Notes under the pieces: generated by a model | What the model was told of the DNA's origin: nothing | The model's input: only the letters and a program-made list of their open reading frames with translations | Databases searched by the model: none | Part shown: piece by piece, positions 28,301-41,374 of the stretch | How the letters are laid out: each line of letters begins with the position of its first letter | Position numbering within the stretch: the first letter of the stretch is position 1 | Position numbers and translations under genes: made by a program | DNA from: Prosapia bicincta | Taxonomy: Eukaryota; Arthropoda; Insecta; Hemiptera; Cercopidae | Direction: 5' to 3' | Length of the DNA stretch: 64,000 nucleotides | Assembly: GCA_036971475.1 (NCBI GenBank) | Contig: JBAIZL010000005.1 | Coordinates: forward strand, 249,900,323 to 249,964,322

Positions 28301-31300
28301 GTTTCTTTGGGCAATGTGTTCTTCGAAGCGTGAATAAAATGACCTACCAGTTTGGCTGATATAATAGCTGGAACAATAATTACATGTTAATTTGTAAATA
28401 TGGGATAGTTTGTATTTGTCTGTTTGTTTTTGAAAGGGTTGTATATGCTGTCTTAGTGTTTGTTGTTTTATAAGATATTTGGTAGTGAAGTTTTTTGAAT
28501 GTGGATGCTATTTTGTGTGTGTTTTTGTTGTGGTAGGTGAGGGATATGTATTTGTTGTTTGATGATATTTGTGTTAATTTTCATGAGTATGTTGTCTATG
28601 ATTGTATTTTGGTAGCCGTTTTGTTGAGCAATGTATTTTATTGTATTGAGTTCTTCGTCATAGTCTTTCTGTAGCATTGGTATATTACTACCACAACAGT
28701 GTAACATGTGAATAAATGCATCATGTTTGTGTTGTATGGGGTGATTAGATGTATTATGTATGACAGTATCGGTAGTTGTTGGTTTTCTGTATATTTTGAA
28801 ATTGTGCTTGGTGATGGTAGGGTCTAGGAAGTTTATTTCATTGTTTTCTTCTAATTCAAGGGCAAATGTGAGCTTTTGGTGTATGGTATTAATGTAATTT
28901 TGTAGATGTATAGTATTAAAATGTCGTCTACATATCTATGGTAATAAATTATTTTTTGTGTGTGGTTGTTGTTCTGTAGAATGGATTGTTGTTCAATGTG
29001 ATGTAGGAATATTTCTGCTAGGATGCCTGAAATGGGGGAGCCCTTGGGGACCTTCTGTCTGAGTGTAGAATTTATGTTGGTATGTGAAGTAGTTTTGTAA
29101 TGTGATGAAAAATCACGCAACACACACACATGGACATACATACTAATTTAAACATACTCCACGCATTAAAACAAAGTAAAAAACTAACAACTTTAGGAAA
29201 ATATGAGATATACAAACATTACGTAACAGATAATGAAAACATATTAAATGACTCCACACATTTTGAGGCCAACTCCCTTTTCCATTACATAGTGCACAAC
29301 GAAAATAACCCAATCCTTCCACAGTCATAAATCCATCCCAATATCCTTTGCACCTAGTACGTATGCCACCAGTAGAGGCTTTGCTTCATAAAAGGAACGA
29401 TTGCTTTGAAACATGAAAGCAAGTAAGCCCTATGTATTCACTTAGTCAAGTAATTTTTAATTACATTTTTAGTAGTAGTGGAGAGAATTTTTGTGTGCAA
29501 CAAGTGATCTGGGAAGTGTTGAAGAAAGGTTTGGGCATTAAGTCAGAGTATCAGAAACGAAAAACGAAAAATCTCGATGATGTAGTAGTAAACTTTCAAA
29601 AACCTACACATTTTACAAACTCTTATAAGACACCATCAACTAACAAATTTTTGAAAAGTGATTCTAAATTCAAAATTATTGAAATTTATTAAAATATTCA
29701 GAAGGAAAATTTATTCAAAGAAGAAAGAAAAGATATCAACAATTTTATTAAATCCAGTGAAAATTTAAGACCAGTCAAATTCCAGTCCTTGAATGCATAT
29801 TTTAAGAGAATGGATGACACCAAATTAGAAGATGAAAAAGAAGGAATGTTTGACAAGTTTTTCTATAAACTTTAAATTCTAACATTATTTCAAAATATTA
29901 TTATTTAAAAATCAAAATTTATAAAAGATTAATAGTATAAGAGAGATATATTCCTCTAAGCCAGTGTTTTTCAACCTTTTTCATGACAGGACCCCCTAGT
30001 ATCAAAACCATTTTTCACGACCCCCAACCCTTTTTTTCATATATGCTAGAAATATGTAAATTGTAATCCATACAAAAGTTGTATACGTTTGCGTTATTAG
30101 GATTCGGATCTAGATATATAATTAAGAACGTAAAACACATCATTTTAAATCGAATACGTAGAATTGATAACTCACAAACATATTGTTACCGCTGAGACTA
30201 CCAGCGCCATCTGTTAGTAACACTTGGAACTATTACGAAAGGTCCAGGCAGAAGGTTCGAGACATTTCGTTATGCTTCGAGATGATTCTCGCTGTCGCTA
30301 GAAAGTGCTGGCGGATGGCCTATAAATAGGGTTGTCTACCGTGGCCACCCCAGTTAAAGCAAGCCACGCGTTAAACTCGGATGCAAGACTGTGAAAACTA
30401 TTCGGAAGTGAAACTAAAGTATTATATGGAATTAGTGTGTGAATTTAAGTGTGTTATTTTGTTATAATTGAAAATGGATAAATTCCTGAAAAGATCATCA
30501 GAACCATCAACTTCTAGCGGGATGCATTGCTTTCTCCATCGCCAAGCTCTTGCAGCCAAAATCTTGCCACAAGAATACAGTTACTAAATATTATTATTAA
30601 AATTGTAAATTCTATTAAAGGAAAAGCGTTGCAGACTCGATTGTTTCGAATCATTTGTGAAGATATGGAGGCAGTCCACCAACATCTGCTTTACCATACA
30701 GAGGTTAGGTGGTTATCAAAAGGCAAAGCACTGACCACAGTTATGGAACTTCACACTGAACTATTTTCAGCAAGCCAAATCAGATTACTCTGAATTCATT
30801 TCTGACCCGGAATTCCTTTTGAAATTGGCTTTTCTTTCTGACTTATTTCTGCATTTAAATAACTTGAATAACAGTCTTCAAGGGCGGGATGAAAATGTCA
30901 TCACAGCAAAAGACAAACTCCATGGCTTTATAAAAAAAATTGAATTGTTGTCATCATCTATAAATGAAAAAAAACTTTGATTCCTTTTTGTCAACTTAGT
31001 ATTTCATTGAGGAAGTCGGAAGCGAGATAAACATCAATTCATATATATCTGGTATGAAAATGGTGTTAGATAATTTGAAGAAAGAGTTGTGTCAGTACTG
31101 GGCAAAAATGGATCTTAAATCCGTTTTTAACTGCAGCTATAAATGAGGCAAATTTAGCAACTAAGCTCAAAGAGAATCCGCTGGAATTTTCTGCCGATGG
31201 GATGTTACAATTGGAATTCAAGTCTCAAAGTTTTTGATACCTTTTAGTTAAAAAGAAAAACAGAATACCCTGAATTAACAATCAAGGCTTTGAAGTGTCT

Positions 31301-34300
31301 GATTCCATTTTCTACCTCGTACTTGTGCGAGTTGACATTTTCATTAACGGCCCACATAAAAAGTAAAGCAAGAAATCGCTTAAATTTGGAAAACGATTTA
31401 ATACTTAAAGTTGCAAAAACGGATCCACGATGAGAGAAATTGATTGAACAAAATCAAGCGCAACCTTCACCTTAAAATATACGAGTAGTCGAAGAATTAT
31501 TTTTTAAAATTTGTTTGTATAAAAGCATATATAGAGATAAACATAAACTTTATAAAGTAAAATAGTATAATGGGTATCATTTTGTCAACTTTTTCTTAGT
31601 ATATCTATCTTGTTAAAATTTATTGATTTTTTGTTACTGAAATACCTAGTTCTCTCGACTTCCTGGCGGCCCCCTACAGAGGCGTCGCGAGCCCCCCCCT
31701 CCCCGGTTGAAAAACACTGCTCTAAGCTAATAGAGTAATATTATTGCTTTTCAAAATTGTCTTTCCACAACCAATTGCTACAACCATTTGCCTGTAATGG
31801 AGAGTGAATAATTATACCAGACTATAAATTCAAATATGGTTTACTAAACAAATTAATAATGAATAATCATTTAGTTATTTGTGGGTTACAATGAATAATA
31901 ATTGTGTAATGGATAAATATGTTTTAACTTAATTATTATGTCTAAAAAAAAGATTTAACCTAAAATAATAAATTTAATAATTTTATAGTAAAAGGAGAAC
32001 TAATTTTAATAATTATGTATTTTGACTTATGACTGATAAATTTAATAATTATATTTAATATGAATGATATGATAAATGAAAATTTTGGATGAAACATAAT
32101 TAAATAATTGTATTTTGTAATGAAGCGTAATTCTGATAATTTTGATTTTGTTTTATCATGGACTATAATTTGATAATTATATTATTTTATAGGCATAATA
32201 ATTGTGATTATATATAGATAGATACTTGGTTGTATGAACTCTAAAATAAATAATATTGATAATAACTATGCAATAATGAATTTAGAAAAGCAAATCAAGT
32301 TAGGTTAGGCTAGAAAAGTAAACTTGACGATACCTTCATCAGTTTTAAAACACATACTAAATTTGTTTGTTTAAAACTAGCCCAAATATTGTAACTGTAA
32401 ATTAAACTAATAATTATTATATGTAAATAAAAACTAAATGTAATATATAACGTAAAAATATGTAATTAAAAATTAGTTCTAAAATTGATAAATATTTTTA
32501 AAAAATCTAATTTTCCAATTAGCATTTCATTTATATAAAGTAAGTTTCATTAATGTATAACCTTAAATGAGTCTTTAAGTCAAAATGTCTCAATGAATCT
32601 GTGATCCTGATAAAAGTTTAAAAGTTTTATTAGTACCTAATTGGTTTTATTCAAGTATTTGACGAGATATTTTAATCAAGACATTTGAAAAGCGGCAGCT
32701 TGTCTACGCGCCGGTCTATGGGGGCTTGTTAGCACAGCTTGTCTCACTTGGTCAATGTTGTCCGGTGTTCTCACTGACCTTGGACGGCCTGTAAGCCTTT
32801 ATTTTAAAGATGAACCAGTTGTTCTAAAACTATCCACCCATAGTTTGAATGTGTTTCGGAATGGGATGCGTCCTCTATTATGACTCACATTAAAATACCT
32901 ATGAGTTTGACGTGTAGCAACAACCGAATCACCACTTTTAAAATACGTCTCAATGACAAATGCACGATGTACACCGGACCACTGCTCCATGGCTACTGAA
33001 ATGGTGTCGAATGGCCTTGTCAACGCGCCGCTCCCCACCACCCCCTTCCACACAACTGCTCGACTGTATGTGATTGAAAATCGTCAGGTATTTCTGCCGC
33101 TCCCTGTACCTCTTGTTATTAAGTTTTATATGGCAAAACTCTAACTATCCGAATGCTTTCAAATTTTCAGGAAAAAAATTAAGACAGAAACATACTCCAA
33201 TTTCCAAAATAATTGAGTGTCTGAGAAAGAGAAGGGGCTATGCCACAAAACCTAAAATTTTGATTTGTTACAATACCGGTTAGTGCTCCTATCTACCGGT
33301 GTAATGCTGAACTATTTGGACAAGTGGCATAGTCCCTTTTTTTTACAGACAGTTGAAAGTAGAGAGGTTCCAGCACCAGCTGTTCTGTGAGACAGAGAAG
33401 GGGCTACGTCACTCGGTCAGTGGTGGGGGAGCCTCATCTGTTTTGTTTTGTTCTGCAATCTGCTCACTCAGCTAACATTAGTGATTTTATTTTCTAACCT
33501 TAAAATGGAGAATGCTGATGATAATAAAGATGTTTGTGTAGTTAAACCTAAAAAAAGGTCACAAAACAGTGGTGATTGGAAGAGGAATGTCGCTAAAAGA
33601 CTGAGGAACAGTGGTGAAAGTTATGTTAGTGATAAACAAATAAACACGTTGCAGCAAAAAGACGGAGAGAAGGATGTGACTGTGTTATAAAGAATGAAAA
33701 AGCCAAACAAAGTTGGTGTGAGTTTCATACATTGACAGATTTTGACAAGGACAACCTTTTTACAGGATTTTATAGGTTAGGTGACTATAACTTGCAAAAT
33801 TCCTTTTTGTGGGGACTTATCAAGCAAAGTGATTGTAAACGTGCATACAAAAACAAACGCTCTGATATGAATAAGTCAAGGAGAAAACAAACATTAACTT
33901 ATTTTCTGAAAAATGGAGATGGAAAAGATGTTAGGGTATGCTTAAAATCTTTTTTGGACACTTTTTCTATCTCTAAAAAAAGAGTAGCAGTTGTAAGAGC
34001 TGGAAATACGCCTAAAGAAACTGAGCCTAGTCCCTTAGGCCTAAGTGATGAAGAAGAAGATGAAGATCAAAACCTGTCAGTTAAATCGAGTAGGCCTATT
34101 TTACCTCATACGGACAAACGTAGAAAACACGGCAATATAAAAAAGCTTTCAGACTCTCAAACTGATTTTGTTGTTAACCACATAAAAAAGTTTCCTCATT
34201 ATACAAGCCATTACAGTAGGAAAAAAATCCCAACACAAGCTTTATAAGAAGTGTGTCGTCTGTCAGTGAAATGTACGAGCTTTATCTAAAAGATTACGAA

Positions 34301-37300
34301 AACCGATCTGGTGATGATATATGGCCACCTGTTAAATATGAAAAATACCTGTCTATTTTCAATACAAAGTTTAACATTGGATTTAAACTGCCCATTACGG
34401 ACTCTTGTGCAGTGTGTGACGAATGGAAATTTACGGACAAAGACCTTATTCCTTATGACTTCATCAGCTTAAAGCAGAACAGGGATATAAGTTGCTATCA
34501 GATGCTAAAAAGAACTCTGAAAGTCCTACTTATGAATATTGTGTCATAACTTATGACTTGCAACAAGCAATGCCACTGCCTAAAATTCCTACTGAAAAAA
34601 TATTCTATCTAAGGCAATTATGGGTTTATAACTTGGGTTTTCATGTTTGTAACAGCAACAAAGGTTTCATGTGTATGTGGACAGAAAATACTGCTTCTCG
34701 TGGTGCTTGTGAAATTGGATGTTGTTTGTACAAAGTCCTATTGAACACTGAAATGACGGAAAACAAAAGAAAGTTGTGGTTCTTTTCAGACTCTTGCAGT
34801 GGGCAAAATAAAAACATGGTGGTTTTTACTTTGTACTACATTTTGGTTCACATAGGGAAATTTGATGAGATACTTCATTCTTTTCTTGTTCCTGGCCACA
34901 CTTTCATGCCTAGTGACAGCGACTTTGGTGTGATAGAGAAAAAGGCACGGAAACAAGATTACTTTTTTTGTATTGATGACTGGAAAAAAGTAGTCACAGA
35001 ATGTAGGGTGAAAGATCCTTTTACAGTCGTCGACATGGACAGTTCAGACTTTCTAAACCTAAAAACACTGTTAGATTCAGTAGCGAAGGAACCAAAAAAT
35101 GTTGACAAAAAAAAAGTTGGTATCAGAGGTGCCACATCAGTAAAAGTAACTAAAAACAGTCCAGGATACATTTTTTTAAAGTATTCCTACTCAGAACTTG
35201 AAAAATGGACTAAAGTCAGAATATTCAAAAAACAGGAAGGACGCCGCAGAAAAAATCAAATGAAAGAATCCCTTACCACAACAATGTTGAGAGAACTTTT
35301 AGAAAATGTGCCAAAACTTTATCCACAAGGTAGAGAAATCAATGCCCTGAAACACCGAGACCTGCTATCGCTCCTACCCTATATACCACCTGTGTACCAT
35401 GATCTGTACAAGAACTTGAAACCAGCAAAGGCAGGAGGACATGTGGAGGAAGAAGAAGAAGGTGTTTAAGGACTCTTAACCTGTAAAACATAATGACTGT
35501 TCCATTGTCTTTAAATAATTTTTTTTTCATTTAAACATAAAAATGAATAGTTTTGTTACAGTGCTTGTATCGTCTATGAAAACTAACTTTTGTTGGAATA
35601 TTAATGTGAGTAAAAAAATATATAGACCTAATAATGTTTTTTCTTTAATTTTTCAAACTACCCTGTTCTTAATAGAAAAAGCAAATATGCCATTGCCAAA
35701 TTAAAATAAACAACTTTTATGTATTTTATACTTAGTCAAATAAAACTTAATTTTTATTAAAACTATGTGTTTGTGGCATAGCCCCTTCTCTTTCTCAGAC
35801 ACTCAATTAACCTATCTACATGTGCTATTGGTTTTTTCTCCGTGAAGCTAGTGTAGGCGCAGAGCAAACATTATTTGGATGCTGAGTTATTGTCTAAGTG
35901 CAATTCTGTATAGTTGGTTGTCACCAAGTGGCCAGTCCTGATTCTGTTTCGCATTAATACGTTTTTGCATTAATTCTGTTTTTTTTTTGTGTGAATACGT
36001 TTCGCCATTCACTCATTTTGAAAACTAGGTCTCTTACGTTAGAAAATAAACTAATAATCAGATAAACGAGTTACAGGAAACAGTTGGCTAAGATATATGG
36101 TGTTAGACAATCAATAATTTCAGACTTTAAAAAGAGCAGTTCTACATTTTTAAACTTTGTCTCAATGTTTCAAAATGAAGATGAAAGTTCTAGAAAATCA
36201 TTGAAGCCAGCAAAAAACAAAGAATTAGAAATATCCCATTTCAAGTGGTTTTTGCAACAACATTCAATAGGAAACCCATTTCGGGTTCGATTCTTTGTGG
36301 AAAAGTTACGATCTTGGTTCAGAAGCTTAGACAAAAAAGATAAAACTATAAAAAATATAGTTTTTTGCCTTTTGCAAAATACATACAGTAATAAATTAAA
36401 ATCAATTTTTTTTCGAAAAAATCCAATTATACGAATATTTGTTTATCTGAATGGGGTCTGGTCCCAATTGATTCAGAGCTCTACCATATATGGAAGTTAA
36501 TTTTAATTTTCATGCTTTATGGTAAATATTAATATAAATGAAAATTTGCATATAGAAATTATAGTTCTGGAACAGTTGTTATTACATGATTTCTTTTTGT
36601 TTATTGAAAAAAGAGCATATAATATGATATTTTTACTTTTGATAAAACATTTATTAGAAAAAACCTATGCACAAAGAAAGAAAAATCCCTTTATGACAGA
36701 AAAAAATTACCAGATAGAGAGTTAATTTGTGAAAATCTTATCTAGATAGAACATGTTTTAATTCTACTAATCAATCTTCATAAGAATCCTTGAAAAATTT
36801 TGTCTCAGTTTTTCATGAATTTACTTAAGTAATGAGTTTGCCAGGTTGTTAATTTGTTAAGTTCAAATGTAAAAAACAATATTGTCTCCTCTATTCAACC
36901 AGTTGACTATTGACGACATGAATAAACTGTCGTGCACTTTCACCAAAGGGTGGCTGTAATTCATCGTTAACATATCAACATTTGCTTTTGTTTTGTTTTT
37001 CCACGTGGGACTTTCTATATGAAAGCTAATCCTGGCGTTCAGTTCACTGTAAAAGCTATGGATGCTATATATCTCTGCTATGACTGGTAATACAGCTATC
37101 CAGGAGTAGGAGGAGGACCAACCAGCTTACCCCCAAAACGGATCTGGTCGAAGTTCCTGGCTATAAAGACTCTCAATGCAGGAAATGGTATTAACCAAAG
37201 TAAACAATCTTTCAGTTACAAAACAATTGATTTGTCTGCTATGTTGCCAAATTCTGTTACCAAGCATATACCTGCTTTTTATCACAAGTCGTCCAGTACC

Positions 37301-40300
37301 TGGTCAGGAATAAAAATTACTTTGAACCTGACAAGCAGAAGGAGTAAGCAGGACCACCTACTAGTTCTGAAAACTGAAACGTTGGAAATGATACATACCA
37401 GCTACAATGAACATATTAGAATCTACTACACTAATGGTTCACTTGACCAACAAAAGAGAACATCCGGAGCAAGTTTTTTTAACCAATCTATTGATATCTG
37501 CTTTTAAATCCCTACAAACTCGCACTCTAGTTTGAACACAGAGCTTGGCAAGTTGCTTTGAAACAGAAGGAGAAAATATGCATATTTACTGACTCATTTG
37601 CTGTCCTCCAGGCTCTCTTAAATTCATCCACAGGGGACTACTTAAAGCCTTAAGTAATGAAGGCTTTAAGGCATTTTAATATGAGTCAAAGATTGATGGG
37701 GTTGGTATTAAATTCTACATATGTAATTTTCAATGTATTCAATAAGAATAATAATTTATCTTGCCTATATGAATAACAGAAGTAATGTATGTTAGTCCAC
37801 TAACTAATATATGAGCTTACTATATCTATATTTTTAGTGCAGAGAAGTTATTCCGGATTTATGTTAATGCAAAAATGCTTGGTTTGTAGAGTTGAGAATA
37901 TCTTGAGGAAGCTGAATCTCTTCTTAGTGAGAGAATGTCCATCTGGTATTATCTTATGTGTTTTATTTACCATTTTCTTAGTCGGGAATGTGTGTTTTTA
38001 TAGAGTAGGTGAACAACAGGATAGGATTCAGTGAGTAATATAGGTTTTGTTGTTTCCCATGATTTCATTAATACTTTTAGTGATATCATTAGTAAAGTTT
38101 TGTGATGACCTCTGAGCTATGGATTGGTTTTGAGCAGTAGCTGTTAGTTCCCAATATTATTTTGAAACTCTCTTTCCAGTTTTTAATTTGTGAAGTTCTA
38201 CTTATTTTAGATGAATGAGGTATATTCAGCACATCACTTTTTTATACTACGAGTAAAGTTAAATGAATCATTAATTTTGTTTTGTGTATTTCGTTTCAGT
38301 CTGTATGCATTTCCTCTGGATTATATTTTCTGGCTTCTCATTGTACAGAACTCAAAAAGATTTAGTATACAACGGTAAAACTTCATTTAACCGTCACTCT
38401 TTAAACGGTCAGTTTCTGTTACAGTAAAATAATACTATAACAACAAAGTGCTTTAAGGTGTAGTGACGCATTCACTTTGTTTGTTAAGCTACATGAACTA
38501 TTCCACCTGTAAGTTTATATTACTGTACATTATTTTGGCACATTTGTAGCTACTGTGCAGATGTTATTTTCATGTAATAAATAGTTTTAATTGCTATTAC
38601 AATGCTGTTTCACTTCTTTTCGCTCTGAAATATATTGCAGTCCTGTGAAAGTGATACGGTTTATAATATAATTGATTGATGTTATGTTTTGGAGGAATAA
38701 TATCATGCCTTCTCTTCCATGATACACTTCCTAATCAATACACCCATGAACAATGAGGACAAAGTAAATAAACTCAACACAATAAAACACAAAGTCTATA
38801 AAATGTATACAAACACACCTTGAGAGACAACATAATGCGCAAAAAACAACACAGACATAACACAACATTAACACACGAACACAAAAATACACAATATTAA
38901 CATATTTCAACAAACATACAAAAAATAGCTTCCTCTTTCCCCAAACTTAAATACAAAGTAGCATTTAAAACATCTAGCACAACTAAAAAGCACCGACACA
39001 GTACAAAAACACACCAAAACAAACACAACAGGGCAGGAGTATTCAAGATTACTTGCAACAACTGCCTCAGCTTTTATATAGGTTAAACAAGGAGAAACTT
39101 TACCATTGGATACAAAGAACACATAAAAAATAAACTTAGGCATACACATACAAAACCACTATACACATACACACCACACCACATACACATAGACTAATCT
39201 AAAGAAGCAACAAGCCAAACACAACAGAAAACTACGAGATATAAAAACACCACAAAAATTATCCACAATAAATTCTAAACGATAAACCACAGTCACATTC
39301 AAATACTATTTTTGAAAACATAAATAACAACTACTCTATAAGTGATAATATACCACAGAACATCAACACATCATATACTCACACCAACACAACACACCTG
39401 ATGAACAGTATTGTCTGTGACTCACAGGATTGAACAATGCACTGGCCTAGTACAAAACCCATCTGCTGAAAAATATCAGTAAGTAGTGGTTTTTTGCCAA
39501 GTGATACCAAAAGTAGTAATAATACATTGTTTCTGTTATCCGTCTATCCGCTCAACCATCACAATCACAGTCCCGAAGATTGTTGAGTTTTTACTGTATT
39601 ACTAAATAATCTCTTTAGCAGTTGAGGTATTTCAAATCTGATCAAGATACCAAAAGAACCTCATGTCAGTGACCCGAGTATTATCTAAAAACTTAAAATG
39701 TGTAATCTAATTTATAGTAGAGCTACATATATTTCTGAGTAGATAATAAAAATTTGTTATTTTGTTAGTTGTGAAATTTGTTTTTATGTGTAATGTTTTC
39801 ACCAACATTTTTAAAAGACAAGAGCTTCCTGTAAGGTGTTCTATTAAAGTGTGTGTATATATTGGTATATAATTGGCACAGCCTGTATCTTGAGAAGCAA
39901 AATTATATATATCAGCCGCTGCCAATATGAAAATATAATAAAAGTATAAAACAAAAAGCCGTGAATTAGATTATGCATAGAGCCTTTTGGAAGCCGACAT
40001 CATAGTTTATTAATTTTTTTAGTCCTTTTAACTTTTACTGAAAGTAAATTTCTGTCTTAATCAGAAATTCGTTATTTAAAATTAAAGCTAGAAACACCAG
40101 CCTTTTATGTAAGTGTATTTATTTTTTGCTACCATACTCTGTCTAAAGCAGCAAAAAAATATATAAAGAAATAGTTTTCTTGTGGAGTTTTCCTGATAGC
40201 CACTTGTTATTGACAGGTGCTCTTTCTAATAAAGATATAACAACAGTCCCATTGTGATAGGTTTGGCTTAGATGGCAGTTTGGTAGAAATATAGATAATT

Positions 40301-40706
40301 GTTTTGAGTTAAGTGGTGAAATATAAACGCTGTATTTAAGAAAATGTCTAGAATGAGATATTATCAAGTGTATATTTTTATACAAGTTGTAATAGGATAG
40401 TTTAAAGGAACAAAAAAAAAAACTCAAATAGAAAAATTTTATTAATGTTTTACTATCTATGAAATTTATTTAACAAAAAGATTCTTGACTAAGTGTTGTT
40501 TTCATTTATCTGTTTAACCTACCTCTCCCGCTTCATTACTTTGGATAATCTAGTGTCTTGTGTATTAGAATTTGACAACTTGTTATTAAATTTGTACAAA
40601 AGTAAATTAAATCTTAGATAGCTATACAGCTTGGCCTCACACTGTTGCCATTAATTTCAAATGGTCTCTTGAAGTATGGTCACACCTGGTCGTTTTAAAT
40701 ATGATC

Positions 40707-40767
<61 letters not shown>

Positions 40768-41036
40768 AATTAAAAATATTTCAAAAACAAGAATACTTTT
40801 AATGAATATATTTATTCCAGAATAAATATATTCATTAAAAGTATTCTTGTTTTTGAAATATTTTTAATTTATTAACTATATTACAAGAAAACATATCACC
40901 ATATTTAATATATTAATATATATATTTTAAAACAACACAGGTTATTCAAATACAAGAATATTTATTATTTGTAAAATAATAAATATTCTTGTATTTGAAT
41001 AACCTGTGTTGTTTTAAATTATTAAACAAGAAAACG

Positions 41037-41104
<68 letters not shown>

Positions 41105-41214
41105 AACTAAGTCAAAATACAAATAAAAAGAATTATAATTGAATTTAAAATTCAATTATAGTTCTTGTATTTGTATTTTGACTTAGTTCTTTATTAATAC
41201 ACAAGAATACATAT

Positions 41215-41262
<48 letters not shown>

Positions 41263-41294
41263 ATAGTTTAACAAGATAGGTTAACAAGAAAACG

Positions 41295-41374
<80 letters not shown>

